Shown here: positions 56,653 to 64,000 of the stretch, in pieces
Numbering within the stretch: position 1 is the stretch's first letter
Layout of the letters: every line of letters begins with the position of its first letter
Assembly: GCA_011503125.2 (NCBI GenBank)
Contig: WWBZ02000022.1
Span: 2,356,001-2,420,000, forward strand
Length of the DNA: 64,000 nucleotides
Direction: 5' to 3'
Origin: Botryosphaeria dothidea
Taxonomy: Eukaryota; Ascomycota; Dothideomycetes; Botryosphaeriales; Botryosphaeriaceae
The notes under the pieces: generated by a model
The model's input: the letters and a program-made list of their open reading frames with translations, nothing else
Database searches by the model: none
Told to the model about the DNA's origin: nothing
Program-made: the position numbers and the translations under genes

Positions 56653-57587
56653 AGGGTAGAGAAGGAACGGAGTCGTCCCTTTCGCGACGTTGCTATTGCA
56701 ACTTGCGGCAGACATACCTTTATTGATAATAAGAACCGCGTCTTTATTTTTGGCGCGGCTTAATTATTTGATGCAAGATGCGAAATTTGGGCTTGCGTGG
56801 TGCGTGTAATAGTAGAGACGGCAGTGTGGATCTCGTTGAGGCACGGTAGTGGAAGAAGCTCTGACAGGCGTAATTTCTTTTTCTGGGCTCGTTGGCTTAC
56901 AACGCACGATACCCCCGGCCTTATCCATTCGCTTGGCTTATGCTTCTTTGGTTCTGCGTTTGTCTTTTTGGCAAGTGAATGGATGGACAGCGGGGGGGAG
57001 CATGGTTGACAAGGATTAGTTTGGGAAGAGAAGGGAGATCCCCAGGGTCTTAGTAGGTAGTTCGGTTGCAGGGATCCACTCACCCAGTAGAGAATGAATG
57101 GCATTGCCTTTTTGGGACGTGTTATGCATAAAATGTAAATCTCATCCATAAATGGATGTGGCTGCGTTGATGTTCTGTTAAGGCAAGGTCTTGTGAAACC
57201 GCGCGGTAGAGTAGGTAAGGGTAAGCAGGGTGAGTCTGTGCCGCAGCCTCGTCTGAACACAAAGTCGGCGAATTTCCCAACTCTCAAGACTTCTCTTGTA
57301 ACACGTTTTGGCAATATCACCCATGTGGCTAATGTGTGGCTAATGATTCATATCACTAACATACAAATACAATCGCACGACAGGCACAGACCAAACTTGG
57401 GAAGGAGAGGAAGGTTGAACTCAGCGCTGGAGATATACCGGTGGAGCTCAATGCTGGCGACTTGATGCTCGAAATGGAAGGGTCTGCGCCGGAGGATCGC
57501 CGTTCCTCACGGACTGAGAAACAGTTGCAATTATTGAAACAAAGTAAAGGCAGTACATCGAAGTATGAAAATAAAGTAGAGTGTATT
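56653..57587. other. Convergent intergenic region
   Basis: About 930 bases between converging genes. It contains a 9-base tandem repeat (TGTGGCTAA twice, near 57324-57345). No gene is seen. Confidence 0.4.
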
Positions 57588-58811
57588 TCACTCGAGTCCG
57601 TATTTGGCGATGTGAGCCTCCCCCAGCCACTCCGCTGTGCCCTCGACCCCCTTGAAAGTTAACATCGTAAGCATGCCAAGCTCTTCCAGATCGTCCGGTG
57701 CGGCTTTCGCTATATCTTCTTCCCAGTGTGCAAGTCTGACTTCCAGTCTTTCGCGCTCACGATAAGCCGTGCGCCACCCGTATTCCGACTGTGCATTCCA
57801 GAGCGCCGCTTGAGCGGTGAACCCTATTCTATTGGTGTGCGCCTTGTCGTATCCGTACTTCAAGAAGTCGTAAAATCCCTTTACCATGATCGCCGTGCAC
57901 ACAGTCCTTCGGATGCTTTCGTCGAGCAGCCAGTGAAGCCAGTCGGGTGCGCGATGCTGCGGCTCCAGAAGCGCTTCTGTTGCAGGTGGCAGGGACGGGG
58001 CGACTGGGCGCATGCATGACCTCAGGCGATCCACCCAAGTCATGATCGTGACTTCATCCACCTCCGCCTGCGCCCTCAGCCTTATATCTCCGTCGAAAAG
58101 TCGGATGATCTGGTACAGCAGAAGGGCTTGCACCGCCGCCAGGAGGTCGGGTCTGGAGATACGAAAGGGATCGGTGTTGGCGATCAGCTGTTGTGCCTTG
58201 TTTTCGAGGTTACGGAACACCAGGGCCTGGGTGTCGGGGGTTTTCAGGCAATACAGAGCACATGCGCTGAGGGCGTCCTGCAGGACTTGCGGGCTCTTCT
58301 CCTGGAAGTAGCGGCGGTGTATGAACATGGTTTGCGCCGTCTCGGTGAACGTTTTTGGCACCGCGGCGATCCGCCTTACGGCGAATTCCACGCGGGCTTG
58401 GTAGATGGTGCCGGCCACCACTTCCGCATCGTCGGCATCCTGGTCGGCCATTATGTCTTGGACCACGGCGGTGTTGAGGAAGTCGTCCAATGGTAGGCTC
58501 GGAAGATTGAACGGATCAGATCCCAGATCCAAGAACGGATCTGTGAGGTATGGCGTAAAGCCGTGCATCAGGGTAGGGCTATGCTGCAGCTGCATGCTGC
58601 CGGGAGTGATGCCCTCCGGCAATGATTCCGCGCATTGAGAATTCCCACTCCCGTCTTTCTCACTGTTCTGAGCTAAACGAGCAAGCTGTCTTCTGGAATA
58701 TTCGCAGTCGAGTTTCCTTGCGGTGCAGCGCCGGCATTTCGGGAAGCCGTTGTCGCACTTCCGCTTGGATCGGACACAGGTATTGCAGGATTTCTGGCGC
58801 GAAGCGGACAT
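57588..58811 (-). CDS. Zn2Cys6 transcription factor (short form)
   Basis: This intronless gene encodes 407 residues. The zinc cluster starts at residue 9: CNTCVRSKRKCDNGFPKCRRC with spacing C-x2-C-x6-C-x6-C-x2-C-x6-C. The rest is helical and Leu/Ala-rich, with LVFRNLENKAQQLI and LLAAVQALLLYQIIRLFDGD segments typical of the middle region of short C6 regulators. No classic fungal_trans motif is clear. It diverges from a small NTF2-like protein gene with 464 bases between starts, so the pair may be co-regulated. The ATG at 58811 is the only sensible start, eight codons before the first Cys. Confidence 0.9.
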   Translation of the reverse strand: MSASRQKSCNTCVRSKRKCDNGFPKCRRCTARKLDCEYSRRQLARLAQNSEKDGSGNSQCAESLPEGITPGSMQLQHSPTLMHGFTPYLTDPFLDLGSDPFNLPSLPLDDFLNTAVVQDIMADQDADDAEVVAGTIYQARVEFAVRRIAAVPKTFTETAQTMFIHRRYFQEKSPQVLQDALSACALYCLKTPDTQALVFRNLENKAQQLIANTDPFRISRPDLLAAVQALLLYQIIRLFDGDIRLRAQAEVDEVTIMTWVDRLRSCMRPVAPSLPPATEALLEPQHRAPDWLHWLLDESIRRTVCTAIMVKGFYDFLKYGYDKAHTNRIGFTAQAALWNAQSEYGWRTAYRERERLEVRLAHWEEDIAKAAPDDLEELGMLTMLTFKGVEGTAEWLGEAHIAKYGLE

Positions 58812-59275
58812 GTTACCGGGCCGTCGACGGAAAGATGTTAATGGGTCTTGCAGATTGCGAACTAATTCCTGGGCTCCGCAGTGCTGAGAGAAAATTCCGC
58901 AGGGGGATTGGGGCGAGGTTGCGGAGTTTGGCAGGGCATGCGGAGTTTCGCTCGCTAAATAGTCTCCACCAGGCCTTAGGGCTTACGTCCAGGCACCAGG
59001 CCAAGGATAATGACACAACGACCTGGTTTACACTTGATAAAAGTCCGCACTTTGTGCGATTATCACATTTTCGGATTGCGGAGTGTGCGTTCAGTTCGGA
59101 CAAGATATGGTGGAGATCAAATCATGGAAAAGATATAAAATCCGCGCTCGTTGCATCGAAAGTTCGGCATCAACGCCCTGGCCTCACAAACATTGCAACA
59201 TATCAAGACGAAGTAGGTTTGCAATCTGTCAGGTGATGAGATTCTCCAGACTAACACTGGTAATGCAGAACAAAC
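58812..59275. promoter_or_regulatory. Divergent promoter, Zn2Cys6 regulator / NTF2-like gene
   Basis: This 464-base region holds two TTCGGA-type sites, near 59073-59096, and other GCGGAG-type elements near 58900-58950 (GTTGCGGAGTTTGGC, GCATGCGGAGTTTCG). These CGG-containing copies could be Zn2Cys6 half-sites. That role is inferred. Confidence 0.4.
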
Positions 59276-59737
59276 ATGTCGACCCAACTCAAGCCTGTCG
59301 GTGACTGGGTAGACCAAGCCTTCGACGTTATTTTCTTCCATTCTGATGATGCCCTTGCCATCAAAAGCTTTGAGGACCATTTTGATCCCGGTCTCCTAGT
59401 CAGGTAGATAACGCCACCTTCCCAAGGCTCGATTAAATCGTGCAAGCTAATCAAAGTGCGAATCAGGCTCAACCATGACCGCTTCACTTATGACCAATAC
59501 AAGGAGGCTGTCAAACACGCTCGCAGCACGAACATCTTCACCCTGGACAGCAGTGAGGAGATTCTGAAATGGGATGACGCGGAGAAGAAAGGCGGCACCG
59601 TCGCACACCTCATCAAGTTCACCACCAAGAACAAGAAGACAGGGCAGGAGACCAAGAAAACCAGCCTTATCCTCTCGGCAGTCAAGTGGGTCGATGGCAA
59701 GAGAGTGATCACGGAGATCACCGAGGTTGCTGTTTGA
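59276..59737 (+). CDS. Small NTF2-like/SnoaL-type protein
   Basis: Two exons (59276-59403, 59467-59737; intron of 63 bases) encode 132 residues. The order helix (WVDQAFDVIFFHSDD), FDPGLLVRLNHDRFTYDQYKEAV, then alternating strands (GGTVAHLIKFTTKN, TSLILSAVKWVDGKRVITEITEV) is that of the cone-shaped NTF2-like fold. Members include small hydrolases, cyclases and scaffold proteins, often in metabolite pathways. No catalytic residue can be assigned. It lacks a signal peptide, so it is probably cytosolic. It diverges from a Zn2Cys6 regulator, which may control it. Confidence 0.78.
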
Positions 59738-59949
59738 GCGTCATGCAGCCGCGCTAGCGAGGCTGAACTCTCTTATGACGAGATTTGTTGGACATCACAA
59801 TTGAGTTTCTACACCCGGACAGTTAACTTCCACGTTCTTTGATAAAGGGAAATAAAGCTGTGTCTTCACTCAATTCAAGTAAAGACCATCAACTGCACAA
59901 GTACTATTTCTGGATCTGTCCGAACATCTACGAGCGTCTTGGAGACGCG

Positions 59950-60961
59950 TCATGCATTGCTCCGCCTTTTGTGATCGTCTCCCCAGAAGGCATCAATCTC
60001 TTCTGGGTAGCTCGTCCGCCGGAATTCAAGTTCCCAATCCGGCGCATGCCTTTCTGCTATTTCCAGCCAATACTCCATCTTTTCTTTTCGATCACCAACA
60101 CCTGCAAAGTGGACCAAGAAGTCCCCTCTCCGAATCTGATGCGGCTCGAGTGTCTCGTTGTGGTGGCCGTGATACGCATTGAACCATCGTTGCGGCATGT
60201 ACACCGTGTTCTCTCTGAATTTGTCTTCGCTAAGCAGTTGCTCCATTGCACTCTGCTCGGTAAACCGGAGCTCCACGTCTGGCCTGAAGTACCGGAATGC
60301 CAGGATATTCGTGAAGAGATCGATACTCCAGTTGTTCACTCTGACGAAGAAGACTCCGTTGTTTAGGCCGTTCCAGTCCTTGGTCACGATGGCGTTGATA
60401 TGTGAGCTCTCATCGGGTGGAAGAAACGCCACCACTGGGACGCATGGGTTGAGTACGATGGTGTCCCGGTCCACCCAGAGAAGCCATTCAAGTCGTTCCT
60501 GTTCCGACTTTCTTATCTCCCCGACGAGGATGGAGAGAATGAATGCCGGCTTGTTCCAGAGATCATCAGCCAGCTTTTCTCGCAGCACGAGCGAGCGTAT
60601 GCCGTGAATCTCGTCGTGGGCTTGGTGGGTGAGGAGAGCTCGTTCATACGTCGAGTCGGGCTCACCGAAATGTGCCGTGCATTTCCCGATGCGGATTGCT
60701 CTCAGGTCATTGTGGTCCGTATCATTTCCGACTGACGAGTTTCCAAAGCTTGGTATCTTGCATTTTATAGCTCCCGGGTGAAGCTCCTGGTGACTTTGTC
60801 CTGACGCAGAAGATCCCCTGCCGATTTTGTTTAGTTTTCTCACTTATGCTGACAAGGATCAAATTGAAAATGACTGACTTCGAAAATAGAGCTCGTGCAG
60901 TGTATGTAATGAATGCCAAAGATATCCAGAATGCTACAAATGTGAGTAAGGGAAGCTTCAT
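59950..60961 (-). CDS. GT34 galactosyl/mannosyltransferase (Gma12/Mnn10-like)
   Basis: Two minus-strand exons (60961-60879, 60817-59950) encode 316 residues. Exon 1 gives a type II signal anchor (LLTFVAFWISLAFITYTARAL), as expected for a Golgi enzyme. Its GTCAGT donor and CGGCAG acceptor define a 61-base intron, the one that brings the two frames together. The catalytic domain has IRIGKCTAHFG, STYERALLTHQAH, the Asp144-Arg-Asp146 metal-binding motif in WVDRDTIV, and KDWNGLNNGVFFVRVN and DFLVHFAGV. Family 34 enzymes add alpha-1,2-galactose or alpha-mannose to N- or O-glycans or wall mannan. The acceptor is unknown. Confidence 0.88.
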
Positions 60962-61314
60962 CGTCGAGAGGTATGTCGCGGTGTAAATCCCGAGACCCTC
61001 GAAAAAGAGAGACTGATAGTTGAATGCTGAAAGAAGCCAACCTCGATATTCAAAGATGCACTATTGATCAAATAGCCCAGTCTGATATACGAAACTTTTC
61101 ACCTTGACGCCTAGGCTCCTGGTAACGTGGCCTTCATAAGTCGAATAAGGGAACAAAGGTTTCACTTGCCAGCCACAAAACACATCGTAAAAGTCATTCA
61201 AGCCCCGAAGGTCTTGAGTAACGCCTCATGAAACTGCAACAACCACGGGATAGAATCTCAAAGCCCTACACCAGCCATTTGATCAATTGTATTGCTTTTC
61301 GCTGCTTAGCTTAC
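60962..61314. other. Intergenic region
   Basis: About 350 bases: promoter of the GT34 gene and the 3' flank of the neighbouring minus-strand gene. Nothing specific is seen. Confidence 0.4.
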
Positions 61315-63098
61315 CTACGTATTATCCGCATCCTCTTGGTGTAGAAACTCATTCCACAGGACACTGCAGGGCTCACGACAAAACCTATCACTCCAAGGAA
61401 AGGCCCTCAGCGTCTCACACAGTTCCTCCTCTCCACTTATATGCAAGGCCTCGCCGGCCTCAACTATCATCTTCAAAAACCACATCGCCGCTGAGATAGC
61501 CCCCTCTTCATCTCCCCTCCGCTGCGACGCCGTTGTCCAACCCACAAACAAAACCCACAGCAGGCTCTCCAACGAAGCCGTCGAACGCCACGTTTCGATC
61601 AGACAAGAAACTTTCAACGCATCCCTTATCCGTGTCACGAAGATGCCGTTCATGGCCATCTCGCTCCGCGAAAGAGTCAGCGCGCCCCAGACGTATGTGT
61701 GCGCCGCGTGCAGAACAGCTGAATACACCAGATTGACCCACACGGCGGATGGCGACGCAGCAGGCCTTTCCACCCACCGCGCGAGCTCGTTCAGCAACCG
61801 ATACTGGGCGTCGTCGATGACGGAGGCGACGGGCGGCTTGGGATAGCCGACCTGCCCCAGGCTGACCTGGTGCAGCTGGAGGAGTATCACGCTCAGCTCC
61901 GTGTCGGCGAAGTGCGGCGGGAGCAGCGCCATGGTGCGCCGGTGGGCGGCCTGCGAATCCTTCAGCAGCCTGAAGGGGAGGGGCAGTAGCGGCAGGCGCG
62001 GGAAGGCAGGGCGGGTCAGCTGGGCGGCGCAAGGGTGGTATTCGGCCCACTTGAGACATCGTTGCGCGATCGAGGACAGGGTGGAATAGCCGCCGCGCGC
62101 GGCTACGATGGCGTGCATGGCTTGGAAGTGGCGTTGCGACTCCTTCCAAGCTCCGAACCAGTTCTGCGGACGCAATACTGGTCAGTAACGTATTGTCGTG
62201 TGGGGGAAAAAAAAAGGGGGGGGAGGTCGAGTATCACCTGTGCGACGCCGAGAGCCGCAACCATGCCGGCACACGATTCGGGGATTTTGGTGCCGGTCTG
62301 GCTGATGGGCATTTCCTCTCGTATTGATTTGATGGCCCATACAAAATATCTGCGGGTGGCGAGGCTCATGTCCTTCGCGTTGCTGGCAAGATCCTTCTGG
62401 AGCTGCCAGCTCAGAAGGAGCATGTAGTATGTTGTTTTCTCGTTTTGGCAGAAACTGAACTGCACGCGGTTCCATTCCATGCTCTCCCTGGCGTATGCAT
62501 TTCGGTGACAGACGAGGATATCTCGAGGGTCGTTAGCTGGGGCGGATGCGGGGCGCCGGTGCGAATGAGCTACGTACCGTCGGTCAACGGGGTCACGCCG
62601 GGGTAGTTCTCGAAGTCTTGGAGGCGTCAGATCACAGAGTTTAGAGCATCATGCTTCAGCCGACGTACAAAATCTGATCGCGGTGTGAAGCTCGGGAGTG
62701 CTTTTTACCGGCAGAACGTCGAAAGGATCGACGTGTTCCTGGTCTATGTCCGAAATCAGGCCGTTGCAGAAATCCGGGGGGACGTGCGAGACTGCAACGG
62801 CCTGGAGCAGGGGGTCGTCTTCTTCATCGGCATCGTCAGTCTTTCGACGCCGTTTTCCCTCATTGGTGACGAGCATAACATGACTCTTCAGTTCTCGCGC
62901 CGATCTGTCGTACTTCAGGCCCTGTCGGCGCGCCCCTCGCGGCTCACGGACTTCAACGAAGAGCAGCCGCGAAGTGCTACTGGAGGCGCGTGACGTTGGC
63001 TGAGCTCTGGATGGCGGGGGGTCTGAACGTAGCACGATGTTTAGGTCCGGGTTGCCCTGTTTGTGTTGAGCCATGGTTGACGATCCTACTCGAGACAT
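61315..63098 (-). CDS. Fungal_trans_2-type regulatory protein without visible zinc cluster
   Basis: Four minus-strand exons (63098-62669, 62616-62578, 62521-62238, 62163-61315) encode 533 residues, or 525 from the ATG at 63074. The N-terminus has LLFVEVREP then basic RRQGLKYDRSARELKSHVM and a GKRRRK nuclear-signal-like run. This start pattern is shared by many ascomycete proteins carrying a fungal_trans_2 (PF11951-type) region but lacking a DNA-binding domain. The helical body includes NWFGAWKESQRHFQAMHAIV...GGYSTL, which is typical of that region. No Cys6 or C2H2 finger is visible. The 39-base second exon and the third exon join through clean GTACGT donors, one of them with GCTAAC as branch site. 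A 5A-9 type poly-A/poly-G block lies in the third intron. Confidence 0.78.
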
Positions 63099-64000
63099 CA
63101 ATGACGTTGGAGGGCGCCACGAGTTCGAGCTTGGGAGTTTTTGCTGGAGGAAGAGAGCAATTGAACGGCGTAGAATGCGCGCGCCTTTGGGGGCGAAGTT
63201 TTCTGGGGCGACTTCACGTGCGCACAGGGGATGCTGAGGCACAGACGGAACACCCTCTTAAACGAGCCTGCCGACATGTCCGGGCAAGTATTGGCCCCCA
63301 CCTGGGTTGGCATGATTGCAAGGTGTCACTGTGTCACCACACCCGTATAACGCGTAGAGCGAAGGCAACAAGACATGAAGGCAGCGATTACTGATGCTTA
63401 TCTGGTTCCCTGGGGGCAGAAACAGAGCACTCAAGCCGTTTCAAAGGCCAATCGGAGCGGGCCATGCCGTGATACCCGCTGTTGTTGTGGTCGGATTTTC
63501 GTGCAAGGCGAGTTTGCCGCCCCCAAAAATGAATTCAATATTGATTCGTGGGGATCTGCGTGTCTAGCGCCTCCAATTGCGGTAGCCAAGCCGCTGCGTA
63601 ATGCTCTGGGTCGCATGTTCCACTCGCTTGGGTCCTGCAGGATTCTGTATTCTGCGCCGTACTCGGCCCCGACAAATCATGAACCAGCGCGGCTTCTTCT
63701 ATTGCAGCCTTATAGATCCCTTGCTTGCGGGCCACAGAGAGCCTAAGGACCAATGTGGTAATAATTTAGGGAGCCGCGCCAATACACGTTGTGCAACGCC
63801 GAATTACAGCGCACAGGAAAGACCAGGCGTACAGTAATAGCCAGAGACCGGCCGTTGACCATTCTGCCTCTGCATTCTTGCTGTCTTGGCTCAGACAATG
63901 CTTCAGCTGGTCTCGATAGCATTGCTTATGTTTTGGTGCGACCAAAGCTCGTCCACATTGGATGAGCGGCAAGGACTTCTTGAGCCAATAGAAGCGGAGC
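63099..64000. other. Right-edge intergenic sequence
   Basis: About 900 bases to the window edge. Short open frames only. It includes the promoter of the 61315-63098 gene. I see no gene, though one could start beyond the edge. Confidence 0.4.

Noticed and set aside
1..64000. tRNA, rRNA, CRISPR arrays and intact transposons
   Set aside because: A read-through for B-box-like GGTTCGAATCC sequences, regular spaced repeats, terminal inverted repeats and transposase or reverse-transcriptase motifs gave nothing credible. A covariance-model or repeat search would be needed to exclude divergent copies.

Overview
The window is nuclear DNA from a filamentous ascomycete (Pezizomycotina). The evidence is direct: genes carry short introns (mostly 48-90 bases, GT...AG, with CTAAC/CTGAC-type branch sites), intergenic spaces run from about 0.2 to 5 kb, there are no operons, and several families are characteristic of moulds (Zn2Cys6 regulators, a CHS7-type chitin-synthase chaperone, a GH16 wall enzyme, small secreted proteins, NmrA-like reductase, P450). 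The class is not fixed by anything I can read; Dothideomycetes or Eurotiomycetes would both fit. I resolved 25 genes, most by rebuilding exon-intron structures and checking that the reading phase closes across every junction. No tRNA, rRNA, CRISPR array or intact transposon was found.

Layout. 1-2.7 kb: the 3'-truncated end of an eIF4E-family gene diverges from a NOPCHAP1/DUF4598-type snoRNP chaperone gene. 3.2-9.6 kb: a small accessory locus with a DapA-family aldolase, a divergent ACS/Dal5-type MFS transporter gene that contains a 6-nt micro-exon and two in-frame stop codons, and a Zn2Cys6 regulator. 10.2-15.3 kb: three secreted proteins (a lysozyme-fold protein, a 4-cysteine small protein, and a 180-residue protein of no known family). 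16.9-21.5 kb: NmrA-like oxidoreductase, RNase H, and a stand-alone histidinol-dehydrogenase-like enzyme of bacterial type. 23-31.9 kb: P450, a second Zn2Cys6 regulator, a TetX-like FAD monooxygenase and a broken multi-pass membrane protein gene. This reads as accessory metabolism, but there is no polyketide, peptide or terpene backbone enzyme.

32.8-56.7 kb is mainly housekeeping and cell surface: the CHS7-type chitin synthase chaperone, a C2H2/fungal_trans regulator, a 5-kb gene-free interval, a CDC25-type Ras exchange factor with an SH3 domain, a GPI-anchored GH16 enzyme, a Ser/Thr-rich GPI protein and a PAP2-type membrane phosphatase. 57.6-63.1 kb holds a Zn2Cys6 regulator divergent from an NTF2-like small protein, a GT34 galactosyltransferase and a fungal_trans_2-type protein without a visible zinc cluster.

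What most deserves follow-up: the 6-nt micro-exon and double nonsense lesions in the transporter; the bacterial-type dehydrogenase with CGG-bearing repeats in its promoter; the internally repeated orphan secreted protein; and the relic membrane protein gene. I did not find convincing evidence for a wholly new multi-gene system.
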